Source: Tethya wilhelma
Taxonomy: Eukaryota; Porifera; Demospongiae; Tethyida; Tethyidae
Direction of reading: 5' to 3'
Assembly: GCA_964030475.1 (NCBI GenBank)
Contig: CAXIPT010000001.1
Coordinates: 22,474,776 to 22,538,775 of the forward strand
Length of the DNA: 64,000 nucleotides
Position 1 is the stretch's first letter. Every line of letters starts with the position of its first letter. Under the pieces are notes generated by a model. It was given only the letters and a program-made list of their open reading frames with translations, searched no databases and was not told where the DNA came from. The position numbers were made by a program, and so were the translations under genes. This document shows, one piece after another, positions 22,761 through 35,097 of this stretch.

Positions 22761-25218
22761 GGTTAACTGTACTTTAAAACACATTCAATTTGTTTCATAT
22801 AGTTTGTGCAGTGATTTAGTTTTTTAGTCTTTATAGTCTAGATTTGTTCTATGGTACTGTGATGGTCCATGTTGTGTTTTATCAATTACTAAAGGTGCTA
22901 GTGCTGTCCATCAGTCCACATTTGGTGAGCCCACAATTGATCCCATCTTCTATGTCTTGGATGATGTTCAAGGAAGAGGATTTGTACTGCCCGGCATCTT
23001 GAGTTGTATTAGATCACAATAAAGGGTATGCATGCAACTGTTAATGTTAGTAGGACAATCTGTCTCAACTCTTGTTAACATTAGTTGGTATTCTTTTTCT
23101 ACTATGTTCTCATATTGGTTGCTCTTTGCTATATCTATAGAATTTCGCATTTTAATTATTGCCTTCATATATCTATAATTTTTTTCTCAATATGATGCTT
23201 ATAGTAGCCTCATTCCGAGTCCACACTCACGGTAGGCTAATGCTATGACTCAGCCCCTCACATCTTCTCTCAGTCTCATGCAGTTTCTTTCTGAAGTTCA
23301 TGGTCTTTTGTATTCTTATATGTATAGCAATTTGAAACCCCTCCATTTAAGAGACCACCCTGGTTGGTTGTAGCCATGAAGCTGAAGGATAAACTGCATG
23401 TGTCATCCATCATTTGAGCATCAGACATCTGTGACCAGTGGACACTGGAGGAGGTCATGGATACATGACTTTGATTATGTCATTGTTGCATGCTAGTATA
23501 GTTGTATGTAAGAGTGTTAATTAGTCATTAGTTGTACATTGTTTTCCTGTAACTGTCTTCTTTGTGTACTGGTGTTGCCTCTTTGTCTCTGAACAATAGC
23601 TCTTTGTTTGTAAAGAGGCCCTGCGCGTCTCTATTGCATTACTTATCTTTGTAACACACTCTTCTTTATTATTATTGCTAAAAACTTTGTCACAGTTAAA
23701 ACTGAGTGTGGGTTGTCTGCAGAATTTAGTGAAGCCTTTAGATATTCTCGTAACTCTTGCTATAACAGTCGGCAACTGGGGTATTCTTGATACAAGTAAT
23801 TAAAATCCTCACTGCATCCATATAACATTTCACACCCATAATAAGGTTCTCAAATAATTATGTTTATTGAATACCAAAATTAATTATACCTAAACATGGC
23901 CTAGCTGTTACATACAACATAATAAATTTTGTGTTAGAGACACTAAAAAGAAATTTTTCCTCTTACATGTCTGTTATACTTTTAAGCAGGTGTTCCTATA
24001 CTCCACTGGTTGGTTTTGGTGATGACATTACGTGGTCTTATCTTCTTGTCACCAGACAATAAGTGGTTTAGCCTTCACTCAGTCGGAGATGGACAGTGTG
24101 GTGTTGGCTCCATGCCATGAGAGGATGTCAGGACCACTAGATCCTTGGTCATGTAGTCATGCTGATCATCAGTGTTCTGATGGACAAAGTAAAAGATAAT
24201 TATATTATTTTAGTGAGAGAAGTACGTATACACATAGATTCCATAATGGTCCACTGTAGAGCTTCTGCTCAATAGTGAGAGAAATAATATAGCAGACCCC
24301 ATAAGAGCACCTCAGCCAAAAGATATGAGATTCGATAAATACCACGTACATGATCACTGTACAAGCCTAAATCCTGGTCTCCTCCCTGTCTTAGAGGGTG
24401 TACATGTGTGGGGATGAACCCTTTTATTTTAAATTATTAATTGGTGCGTACTGTATGTAGACTCTAATTAAAGTGCCACCAAATATTCAATGCATGTTTA
24501 AGAGGCACAATAATATTTGGTAAAGGGTATATAGTCAGCACAGTGACACAAGCAAACCACCAAGTCTGTAGAGAGCCTCCATTCATCTCTGTGCCTTAAG
24601 AATTCATAATTCTATAGCTCGATCTGCTTCAAGATACGTGATCACCTATATAATGCCCAAGCCCCTGGATCCGAGAGTTTTGGTTCAGTGCATGCATACA
24701 ATATTCATGGAGAGAGAGCCTAGGATGAGGCTAACGTTCCTATCTTCCGTTAGGCTGAAATTGAAGTTGGATTCTAAGATATATTGTAGGTGTCAGGAAT
24801 TAATTGTATTTTGCTTCTACTTTCTTTAGCCCTGTCCACATCAACACTGACATCAACAAGACTACACTCATCGGAGCCTCCAACACCCGTCTAACATCAT
24901 CCTTAGTGACAGTTACCGTGGCCTGGGCAAGTTCTAACACTAATCAAACTTTGAACTCTAAAGGAAAGAAGTGAACTGATTCTGGTTGCCCCCATTAGCT
25001 ATATGAGTTTAGATATATAAATTTGTTTTGACTCTAATCATTGCGTGCAATTGAGGTGGAATCGTGGTCATCAGTGGAGCATCAGTCCAGACAACTGCGC
25101 ATGCTCAGTGATTTTGTGGGAAACTTTAGAGTTATTCTAATTAATTGTAGCTATAACTGTAGCTAGCTGTCAAAAAAATTTCTTTGAGGAGTGGTCTCAT
25201 CATTTGTCTCCGAGCATC
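22761..25218. other. Intergenic region between gene 1 and the ANK-Death paralogue
   Basis: No convincing gene is seen. AATAAA at 23018-23023 is a reasonable polyadenylation signal for gene 1. Short open frames (for example on the minus strand at 23521-23775) lack recognisable domains or clear splice sites. Confidence 0.55.
23018..23023 (+). terminator. Candidate polyadenylation signal of gene 1
   Basis: This is a canonical AATAAA 258 bp after the stop codon of gene 1. It is the first clear match that I saw downstream. Confidence 0.4.
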
Positions 25219-27071
25219 ATGGCGATGCCCGAACCAGAACTGCTCAAAGCTTGCAGACAAGGATCATTGGAACAAGTGAGATCTCTTTTATTGCGTAAGA
25301 GTGAAGTGAATTGGAATTATGGACCTTTTACACCCCTTTCTGTTGCTGCTGAACATGGAAATGTTGAAACTATGAACTTGCTGTTTGAAAGTGGCGCTAA
25401 AGTTGACTTTTTTGGGAGTGATTGGGATGGTGAATCCTTGAGTCCTTTAAGTGCAGCTGCTATGAATGGCCACTATGAAGCTGCTGAGTTCCTACTCCTG
25501 AAAGGGGCCAACCCAAACTTCTCCCACAGTCCTTTACATGACTGGACCCCACTCAAGTTAGCTGCTACGAATGGCCACTCAAAGCTAGTTAAGCTACTGT
25601 TGGATAATGGTGCTACTCTCCACTCCTCACCACAACATGACATAGCTCTTCAGCTCTGACACTGGCTTGTAAGGGAGGACACACCGAATGTGCTCGACTA
25701 CTTCTACAACTTGATAAGGACATCAATCATGTGGCAAAGTTCGAAGGTACCCCATTAACCTGTGCTGCTGATGGTGGCCATGTAGAATGTACTAAGCTAC
25801 TGCTAGAGAAAGGAGCTGATGTACACATACCTGACAGTGATGGCAACACCCCACTGATGCTAGCTAGTAAAAATGGTCACCTTGTGGAAGTTCAACTCCT
25901 TCTAGAGCATGATGCCAACATATCAAGTCGAGCCAATGCTCTTTATTTGGCTTGTCAACGAAATCATACTGAAGTCACACAAGCATTGATCAAGAATGGA
26001 ACTGATGTAAACCATTTCCCAGAGAAGGCTGAAGAAAACTTGCTCAACATGATTGTGGGCAAGAAATTCGATATTGCTCTTCTTTTGGTACAGTGTGGAG
26101 TACCAATAAATGCAAGGTCATTATCAAGCGCAATCAAATCAAAGAACCCAACCCTGATGAGTGCTGTTTTGCCCAATGCTGGGAAACACTTGCTAGTAGA
26201 AATGAATGATGATCTGGTACAGGCAGCTGTAGATGGAGATATCAACTTTGCCCAAGAAGTTTTACCACACATACATGATATCAATGTCCTACTCAAATCA
26301 GGCAATACAGCCTTGATGGAGGCAGCCAGACGTGGTAAAGAGGAACACATGAAACTGTTATTGGAACATTCTGCTCAAGTTAACATTCAAAATACAAATG
26401 AAGACACTGCGTTAATGATAGTCAGCCAAGGAGGTTACACAAAGTGTGTTAAACTGCTACTGAAACAGAAAGATATTCACGTCAACCTACAGAACAACAA
26501 GGAGTGTACAGCCCTCATGTTAGCCAGTGAGAATGGACATGTCAGTGTGGTGGAACTGTTGCTACGGAACGATACCAACCTTGAAATTTGCAATACTAGA
26601 GGATGTTCGGCATTGTTTTATGGCGTGAAATCAAATTCTCCTACTGTAGTCAAGATGCTTTTAGACAGAGGAGCAGATGCTACACGAAAAACTAGAGATG
26701 ACAAAAACATAATCCAGTATGCATATGAATGTCAGAAGGAACCAGACCAGCTCATTATTATGATGCTGAAAAAAGCACTGGGGATGCCTTCAGCCAATGA
26801 ACTTGATAAACCCATGCTGGAAGTAGTATTTAGTCTCTTGGTCCCCATTGCTAGCAACTGGAAATCAATTGGCGTTTTCCTTGGAAAATCAGACAGAGTC
26901 TTAATTAACATCAAGGATAACAATGATACTGTGGAAAGCTGCCTTTATGAGATGCTCAAACAATGGTTGTCACAAGTTGACCCTCTTCCTACATGGTCAT
27001 CACTGGCTGAAGCAGTTGAACCAATCAACTCAACTATAGCAGAAGTAATTCGTCAGAAGTACTACAATCAG
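25219..27071 (+). pseudogene. Ankyrin-repeat / Death-domain protein with frameshift (gene 2)
   Basis: This is a close paralogue of the N-terminal half of gene 1. Translation starts at ATG 25219 (MAMPEPELLKACRQG) and runs through ankyrin repeats to a stop at about 25657. Homology continues without loss in another frame from about 25650 (ALTLACKGGHTECARLLL). A single-base loss near 25640-25655 therefore breaks the gene, or is a sequencing error. The second part (to 27071) has more ankyrin repeats and a Death domain (YEMLKQWLSQVDPLPTWSSL). It ends at a donor, CAATCAG/GTATGT, in phase 0. The same position in gene 1 reads straight through into the GTPase exon. No ROC-COR exon follows directly; the nearest is at 32417, beyond an ANK fragment and a NACHT gene. 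If spliced to it, the product would resemble gene 1. Confidence 0.75.
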
Positions 27072-27177
27072 GTATGTAAATCAGATGTGTACACCCCTAG
27101 CAACAAACATTTCTTGCTATGGGAATACTTGGCCAAAAGAAGGTGTGAGGTTCTGTGTGATTTACACCATAGCTTTT

Positions 27178-27325
27178 TATCCCAGATGTAATTGGTACTT
27201 CAAAGGAAATTTCAAAGTGATAAATTTGTTATTTTCAAGTGATAAATATGTTATTGCCATGACAGTAGTAAAGAAGAATAATACACAGCTATATACACAT
27301 GATACTATAAATTACATCTGGGATA
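27178..27325. mobile_element. MITE with 16-bp perfect terminal inverted repeats
   Basis: The ends are TATCCCAGATGTAATT and its exact complement, and the element is 148 bp. It contains a local repeat of AAGTGATAAATxTGTTATT. A TA target duplication would fit. It lies just beyond the donor of the ANK-Death paralogue. Confidence 0.8.
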
Positions 27326-27838
27326 ACTATTACTTGTCAGACACTTGTATAAACCATTGCTAGTGTTCAAACAAGTGACCCTTGGTACCATGTGTAGCAA
27401 TTAATAGCGTCTTACCCATATAGGCTCTCTCCTTTGACCTTACACTAAAACTAAACCCACAGTCCTTGGGCTAAGAGGTTAGAATAAGCAATTGTATTCT
27501 CGTATATTTGTTATGTTCAGTTTTCGTTTAACCCTTTCTTATCTCAGTAGTGTCAAGTAGAGGGCTGAATGTCTGGTTGGCTACAGAGTACAATTAAGTA
27601 AGAGAGTCTAGTGGTGGCATTACTTGGGCCTTAGCCAATTCTCTCTTGCAAATTTCTACCCTTGTCTGACAATGCATGTAAATGTCCGGGAATAGCTTGA
27701 CCAAGGGTCACAATAATATTGCATGTGAATCTACATTTGTAGTATGAAGCCTTATGACATCAAAGGAAAAACTATTACTTTAAATCCCATACTATGTACA
27801 GAGTAAACGCTACTAGACCGCAACATCCTGTGGTTGGA

Positions 27839-27934
27839 AAATAGACCACGGCTAGGGATAATAGAGCACGGCTGGGCATAATAGAGCACGGCTAGTGATA
27901 ATAGAGCACGGCTATAGGGATAATAGAGCACAGT
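27839..27934. repeat. 20-bp minisatellite, about five copies
   Basis: The unit is close to ATAATAGAGCACGGCTAGGG, with small variations and an insertion in the last copies. No function is evident. Confidence 0.85.
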
Positions 27935-28223
27935 TGCAGCAAATACAGTTTGTTTTAGAGTTAGAAAGCAAATTAAGACTGATACAAGTTCACCTGTCTT
28001 TCAATGGAACCACTCCTTTTGCCGCCGCTTCATTGGCCTCTTTCTCTGAACCTGGAGCAGCAAACTTAGATGTCAGGCTACTCTTGGCAATGCGCTGACT
28101 TGAGCCTCTTCTTTGGAGGGCTATCTAGCTCCAAAACTTTGCTTCAAAAACACAGAACTGTACTCAAATTGCTCAGCCATTCTAGTCAACGAAGAACTGT
28201 TAGACTTTTTCATACTACAAACC
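27935..28223. other. Non-coding stretch
   Basis: Short open frames cross this segment but I recognise no domain in them. It lies between a minisatellite and a fold-back element, in what may be an intron or intergenic DNA. Confidence 0.4.
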
Positions 28224-28385
28224 AGTTAATGCACCGTAAACGCTCGTACTCTACGTAAATTATTGGGTTCGGGAAAGTTCTCGAATGGCTCATGTAGCAC
28301 GAGGTGAAGCCTCGTGCTACATGACCTTCTTGAACATCCCCTCACCGAATAATTTACATGGAGTACTCGCGACGGTGCATTAACT
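28224..28385. mobile_element. Fold-back MITE, 162 bp
   Basis: The element begins AGTTAATGCACCGT and ends with its complement. Imperfect complementarity continues across almost the whole length to a perfect central stem (TGTAGCACGAGG / CCTCGTGCTACA). Confidence 0.85.
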
Positions 28386-28414
28386 AATACGTGTAGGACT
28401 CCTTATTTTCAAAG

Positions 28415-29233
28415 GAAATTCAAATAGAGGAAATAATCAATGTCTGGACAGAGAATTTTATGGTGAAAGTCCATTGATGTGTGCAGTTCGGAACAATGAT
28501 ATGAAAGTTGTGAAAGAGCTTGTGCATCATAGAGCACATGTTGACAAGAAGACATTGTCATGTGCAATACAATCAAAGAAAACAGCCATCACTAGTTTTC
28601 TCCTTGAAAAAGCAGATGAAGATATTGTGCAAAAAATGAATGATGATCTGGTACAGGCAGCTCTAGACGGTGACCATGACTTTACTGAAGCTGTTTTTCC
28701 ACATGTATGCGATATCAACATTAAACTCAAATCAGGCAATACAGCCTTGATGGAAGCAGCGAGGTGTGGAAAGGAGAACCATGTGAAGCTCCTGTTGAAA
28801 CATTTAGCTCAAGTCAACACGCAAAATACAAATGGTGAGACTGCCTTAATGATGGCCAGCCAAGGAGGTCACACAAAGTGTGTTGAACTGCTACTGAAAC
28901 AGGAAGATATTGACGTCAACCTTCAGAACAACAAGGAGTGTACAGCCCTCATGTTAGCCAGTGAGAATGGGCATGTCAGTGTGGTGGAACTATTGCTAGC
29001 AAAAAGAGCCAACCTTGAAATTTCCGACACTAGAGGATACTCAGCATTGTTTTATGGCGTAAAATCAAATTCTTCTGCTGTAGTCAAGATACTTTTAGAC
29101 AGAGGAGCAGATGCTATACGAAAAACACGAGATAGAAAAGACGTNATAATTCAGTTTGCTTATGAGTGTCATAAGGAACCAGACCATCGTATCATTAAGA
29201 TGCTACAAGAGTCAATGGTGGACAAAACAACAG
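28415..29233 (+). CDS. Partial ankyrin-repeat exon of a third family member
   Basis: An open frame with six or so ankyrin-type repeats (GESPLMCAVRNND, TALMEAARCGKENHVKLLL, TALMLASENGHVSVVELLL) is very similar to the middle of gene 1 and gene 2. The N-terminal repeats are missing. It is preceded by a possible acceptor (TTTTCAAAG at 28414) and ends at a donor, ACAACAG/GTATAA at 29233. An N at 29145 adds one extra codon relative to the paralogues. No Death domain follows. A possible next exon is 30082-30254, with matching phase but no domain that I recognise. It could be the sensor part of the NACHT gene downstream, or a truncated duplicate. Confidence 0.6.
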
Positions 29234-30995
29234 GTATAACTTTGTCTGTGTATATTCTACTGATACCAACCAGACAGAAATATTTGTTGTTGCAAAAAAT
29301 TGACAAAAACTAGCTAGTCTAAGAAATTCATTTTCAATTTCATGCACACAGCATGCACCCAGTGAGGATATTGCAAATACATTTTTCACAACTTTAATTC
29401 CGCTTGGATATTAGATTGGCATAATATTATTATGAAAGATTTGTGCAAGAGTAGTTGTTTTGAAAAACAGTGTTGAGTTCAGTACAACAAATTTAACTTG
29501 CATGGAAGTACACTGTAACTGTTGTTGTTCTTCCCCACTTTCATAGATAGTTAGTAAAATCTTCTTCACTGTATGAATACTGTATAGCAGGTATTTTTGG
29601 TGCTGGTTATAGAGGAGGTAAATTTTTCGTAGTCTTTGAAAATTTCACTTATTCGTTCAATCTGTTAACCACACCCCAGCCATTATTCATGAGTAAATAT
29701 TTTGTGGTCGGTCAGTCAACCACAAACCCCCTGAAAGTTCCCACTGATGTGTACAGATGTGTAGCCTACCTTATCCTCTTTGAGCTTTTCTTTGCCCCTT
29801 GGTACCGTAGATTGGTAAATTTTTGTCACTAAATGTATAAATTTTCGCTTGTTTAATTTTCGTCACTTTGACCAATTTGGTAAAGATTGCAATACGTTTT
29901 AAACTTTAGCGCATTTAATTTTCGCCTCTCACATGCGTGGTGAAAATTTTTTAACAGCGAAACAGCGTACACGTGGTATTTTCACTTGATTCTCTTGTTA
30001 GCACACACCTTTGGGTAGTCCATCCAACTTTTTCTGCATAGTGCAAAAATTTGTTGTTTTTTTTCTGTTTTTTTTTCTCAGTTGTGCAATTGCTTAGACA
30101 TATAGGATATGCTAGCCTTACAGAAATTACTCTAACCAATGGAATGCTTGATAGTAAATCTCCTGAGCAGACTATTATTCAGCTAAGGCAGTCAACCATA
30201 TCCTTTAGTCACTCTTATCTCAGCAGAATCAACCAAATCTTCAAGACTATAGAGGTAGTAGAAATTAACCAAGACTGAAATATGCCTCAGAATGCCNGGG
30301 GGAGGGGAGGGGCATGCACCAGACCTCCCTAGGTTGAGTCGCCACCAAAGGCAGTGACAAGCCACAGCACTCAAGAGTATATAATATAGAAAAACAGAAA
30401 AGAGTATCGAACATGCTATTGCCCTGTACAATAATATGTATAGGGAAAGTCATGTGCTTGAAATTTGAACTAACCAGTCAGAACGTACCAGTAGTTGTAC
30501 AATATATACACATGACATCTTTTAGAAATGGAATGTTTGACATGGCTACTATAGCTAGCTGCTTCGTTCCAGGCCCAAGAGAGAGCTGGGAATGAGGATA
30601 GCTGTGCATCTGAGCATCTTAGACAGTGGTTGTAACCTGTGTGCTACCCAAAAGATGTTTGTAGCATAGACATAACACAATATGGCAAGTGCTATATATA
30701 TAGTGGTAGCCTTGCTGCAATTTATTCAGTGCACATTTTTCCCTTGGACACTCTGTCTTTCTTGCTTTCTTTGTTTATACCGCTGTTTCTCTGCCATTCC
30801 ATTTTTTTTGCTTTCCTAGCTACTTCTACTCATCATCTAAAGAATGCCACTATTTTCAAGAAAATTGAATCATGTTTAAGTATACGAGAAAGTCACATTG
30901 CTTTCCACATATGTATTGTACAGAGCAATAGCACACATTCAATATTCTAGAAGTGACAATAATGGGCAAATTAAATACCCTACTCTTATAGATGA
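29234..30995. other. Intron or spacer with candidate exon and MITE
   Basis: The segment contains a family A MITE (29803-29973), a single N at 30297 and one candidate exon at 30082-30254. That exon has acceptor TTTTTTCTCAG and donor GAG/GTAGTA, 57 codons, no known domain and phase compatible with the ANK fragment upstream. Nothing else is recognisable. Confidence 0.4.
29803..29973. mobile_element. MITE family A, copy 2
   Basis: It starts TACCGTAGATTGGTAAATTT and carries the internal ACTTTGACCAATTTGGTAAA block shared with the copies at 11247 and 35126. The right end is decayed. Confidence 0.7.
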
Positions 30996-32477
30996 ATGGA
31001 ATGTAATTTTAATAAGGATTATCTATTAAAAAATTGCTCTGGTGTTACTCATGTACCCAATTATGTTCCAACTTCAGATTCAATGCCTAAAGTGCTCCAT
31101 ATGCCGTCAAACCCAATACAAAGGTATGCTCTATACCTCAAAGGAGTGTATCAAGGTCCATTTGTGTTATCAGACAAGTTCTCAAACCTCACATGTGGTG
31201 TATTTATCAATCTTGCTCTTGTGAAGAGTGGTCGAGTCAGTCGTTCTGAGGCTGAGAAGTTCACGAGAGATACTTTTCACGGTCACATCGATGACATTCT
31301 CCAGAAGAAGGAGCCCATCAAACTAGAGGAGGTGATGAAGCCAGTAGAAGGTCAGAGTAAAATGAAGTGTGTATACATACATGGTGCACCTGGTATTGGG
31401 AAGAGCACATGTGTGAGGGAGCTTTGTAGGAGGTGGGATGAAATTGAAGCTATGCGAAGGTATTCACTGGTTATTCTTCTGCAGCTATGGGAGAAGCGAG
31501 TGCAACAAGCTCAAAGCGTAAAAGATTTGTGTTACCATTTTGACCGAGAGCTACATGAAGCTGTAGCAGCTGAGATTGTAGCTTGTAAGGGAAAGGATGT
31601 ACTGTTTGTACTGGATGGCTTTGATGAACTTCCAACTTCACTTCAAAAGTCTTCTATATTTGTGAAACTCATTCGAGGCATATATCTTGCCCATTGCACA
31701 GTACTGGTTACTAGTCGTCCTTCTGCTACTGAAAACCTTAGAGTAGCCACCATCAGTTATGCAAGCAAATATATAGAAGTGATTGGCTTTACTCAGGAGG
31801 TCATTGAGCAGTATGCTAGAGCGTTCTTTACTTCCAAACCTGATGTGCTAACTGACTTTATGACCTACTTATCCACCTATCCAGCTATCAGAAGCTTAAT
31901 GTACATTCCATTGATTTGTGCAATAACAGCAGAAATTTACAGTTACAGTAGAACAGCCAATAGGCCTATACCCTACACTATGACTCAATTATACACTGAA
32001 ATATGTCTGACACTACTGCAACGACATTTAGGTGAGGATGACCCACTAGCAGAGCAACTGTCTGTGACTGATAATTTACAAGATCTTTCACCACTACTAC
32101 TAGAATCATTTTGTTCTTTAGCTAAACTAGCCTTTGAAGGACTTGAAAGAAATAAGATAGTATTTCACAATCTTCCCATTAACTTTGTTAATTTTGGTTT
32201 CATGAATTCCCAAGCAGAACTGTACATGTGGAGGAAAGCTATCATTTCTCATAGTTTCTTACATCTCACCCTCCAAGAATTTCTTGCTGCCTTTTATATA
32301 TCTCAACTTCCATCTAGTGATCAGCGGAGAGTGTTTAATAAGCATTCTAAAACACCTTCATGGAATGCTGTATGGAATTTCACATCTGATCTTACACTAT
32401 ACCACATTGGGATAAGGTTATTGATACCACCGAACAAAGGACACTTGATTCAGATGACTCAGACCAAGACAATGTAG
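30996..32477 (+). CDS. NACHT-domain NTPase (NLR-like), truncated C-terminus
   Basis: The open frame begins at ATG 30996. A pre-NACHT segment is followed by GAPGIGKST (Walker A, residues about 129-137), VLFVLDGFDELP (Walker B with the NACHT acidic extension, about 202-213), a TSRPS sensor-1-like motif and a terminal HLTLQEFLAAFY winged-helix/superhelical signature near 426. Known NACHT proteins use nucleotide-driven oligomerisation in innate immunity, and sponges have large NLR families. Here no leucine-rich repeats follow. NLR-like homology ends near 32400, and the frame closes at 32477. A ROC-COR reading frame opens in a different phase at 32390 and shows gene-1 homology from 32417. The gene is therefore truncated, a fusion needing a frame change, or mis-assembled. 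The true first exon may lie upstream. Confidence 0.8.
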   Translation: MECNFNKDYLLKNCSGVTHVPNYVPTSDSMPKVLHMPSNPIQRYALYLKGVYQGPFVLSDKFSNLTCGVFINLALVKSGRVSRSEAEKFTRDTFHGHIDDILQKKEPIKLEEVMKPVEGQSKMKCVYIHGAPGIGKSTCVRELCRRWDEIEAMRRYSLVILLQLWEKRVQQAQSVKDLCYHFDRELHEAVAAEIVACKGKDVLFVLDGFDELPTSLQKSSIFVKLIRGIYLAHCTVLVTSRPSATENLRVATISYASKYIEVIGFTQEVIEQYARAFFTSKPDVLTDFMTYLSTYPAIRSLMYIPLICAITAEIYSYSRTANRPIPYTMTQLYTEICLTLLQRHLGEDDPLAEQLSVTDNLQDLSPLLLESFCSLAKLAFEGLERNKIVFHNLPINFVNFGFMNSQAELYMWRKAIISHSFLHLTLQEFLAAFYISQLPSSDQRRVFNKHSKTPSWNAVWNFTSDLTLYHIGIRLLIPPNKGHLIQMTQTKTM

Positions 32478-35015
32478 AGGAGCAGAAAGAAGAAACTAAA
32501 AAACACTTTGCTGCTGTTAAGAAAGCAATGGAAAAAAAAGGAACATTGAAACACGCTCTGTCTCATGGAATGATGGTTGGTCCTGCTCGATCAGGAAAGA
32601 GCTCCCTAATGTCACGTCTTGTAGGAGAAATGCCTATGCATGACTCACCCAGTACTGGTGTAGCTGAAAAGGTCATACAAGTTGTTGGAGTTCGAAAATC
32701 TTACTCTATAGCTATTGGTGCACATAAGAGTATAAGAGGTCAGAAAGTCACCTGGTCTAAACTATTGAATGACCAAGAAGCCATTAGACTGATGAAACTG
32801 GCCACTCAGAACATACCATCCCAACTACAGCAACCAGCTACTACCCAACCACAGCAACCAGCTACTACCCAATTCACTGATACTACAGTAATAACACAAT
32901 CTTCTACCACTGTGATTCTAAGTGTACCGGAGATTACTTCATTTATAGACCTATCTGATGTCAGAGAGCCTCTTTCTACCATTAAACAGAGTGTTACAAC
33001 TCCATTCTTAAAAGAAGACTACACAACTCCATACCCAGAAGGGTACATACCTCCAATGGAAGTATTCAAAGCTGCTATTGAAGGAAAAGGCTTGGAGTCC
33101 CTTCGTCAATACTTTGAGAATTCTTGGTCATTTTATCTGACTGACACTGGAGGACAAGTGGAGTTCCAAGAAGTAATTCCGCTATTGGTGTCAGGACCTT
33201 CTGTGTTTTTCTTCACATTTCGTCTTGATCAAGACCTCAACCAACAATTCACAATTGAGTACCGTCTTTCTGAAGGTGGAAGGTCAGAGCCATACAAGTC
33301 TACCCTCACTGTGGTGGAAGCAATCCTTCAAACCCTCGCCAGTGTAGCTTCAATGGGTACATTCACTTACAAAGGTCTACAAGTGAAGAGTGTTTCACTA
33401 AAACCAAAGATGTTCATTGTTGGAACTCACAAGGACAAGCTTAAACCAACTACTGCTGATTCTAAAATCAAAGAAATTGATCAGCGTCTCCAGAGAGTCA
33501 TCATGTCAACCTTACACTATGACCAAGACACAGTACAATTTGCCAGCGATTCACAGCTTATCTACACAGTGAACAATTTCTCAAAGGATGATGAAGACTT
33601 TATAAAGATCCGGTCAGGTGTTGAACGTGTCGTTTTTTGCAATCAGTTCAAAGTTCCCTTTCCAACTCACTGGCTAATCTTCAGCCTTGTTCTTCGACAA
33701 GAAATGATCAAAGATAGCATCATCAGTTACAATCAATGCTTCTCTATTGCCAAAGACTGTGGTATTGCAGACACTGAAGAGCTGGACAATGCACTATTGT
33801 TTCTACACACAAAGATTGGACTAATCCGCTACTTCCCAATACCTGGTCTACAAGAGTTTGTGATTCGTAACCCACAAATCCTGTTTGATATGGTCACAAA
33901 GCTGATTGTGAACACTTTCACCTTTAAAAATGTTGGTAAAAAGCCTTCAACTGAGTTTGAAAAAAAAGGGATCTTCACTGTAGACAAATTCCTTGAACTT
34001 CAACAGGAATCTACTTCCTTACTACCACCAGAGAAGCTCTTACAATTGTTGGAAAGTCTTCAGATAATTGCTCCATTTCAAGAAGAAGGTCAGGAAAAAT
34101 TCTTTATCCCCTGTGTTCTTGCCCATTCTGAAGAGTGTGAATCTCAGTCCTTACGTCAGAGCTCAGACATTCCTCCACTGTTGATTACATTCAAGTGTGG
34201 GTACTGCCCCAAAGGTCTTGCTGGAGCTCTCATTGTATACCTCCTCACAAATAAGATGGGGTCAGAATTCAAATGGCTTTTGAAGACAAATCAAATTTTT
34301 AGAAATCAAGTATCATTTCTTGTCAGCTCTCGTGATATCATCACACTCAAGATCTACCCCACTTTCTTAGAGATCATCCACTCTTACGAACATGGAACAA
34401 CTATTAATACTGGATATCATGTAAAGCACAGTAATATTTGTGATAAAGTTTGTAATTATGTCGAAGATGGTATTAGGAGTTCAAACTGCTTTTCAAAAGT
34501 TCAATATTATAAGAGTTTCTATTGCAATAGCTCTGACTGCAACGTTGAAGTTTTGCCGCATCCTGCTACATGTGGCATTAGAAATGATCAAGATGGTACT
34601 AGATACTTATTGTGCACGGAACAAGGAAATAATGCCTCAAAGCCACCCCAAAGCTTTTCAGTGTGGTTTCAGAGTGAGAAGCAGACAGAAGAAACTGGAA
34701 ACTGTTCCCAGCAATCATTATCTCATTTAGAGGATGGTGATAAAACTTCTAGCAAATCAATTTTTGTGCTTGATAACCGAGCTCACCCAGGAACACTATC
34801 TGCTCATGATGTAAGTGTATACTGTAGATCAGGAGATTTTTGCCATTAAAAAATTTTCGCTATGTCCGCATGTGATGAAAATTAAAAATGTATATATAGC
34901 GGCCAAAATTTCCCAATCTACAGTATTATAGCTTTAGGTTGGATTGTATATCAATTACATCTGTTGTAGTATTAGTTGTTTATTTCATCCATACATATAT
35001 TGTACTGTTGTTTTG

Positions 35016-35097
<82 letters not shown>

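Noticed and set aside
28415..32477. A single confident gene model ANK fragment - unknown exon - NACHT
   Set aside because: Exon phases are only partly compatible, two N bases lie in between and no transcript evidence is available, so the parts are listed separately.
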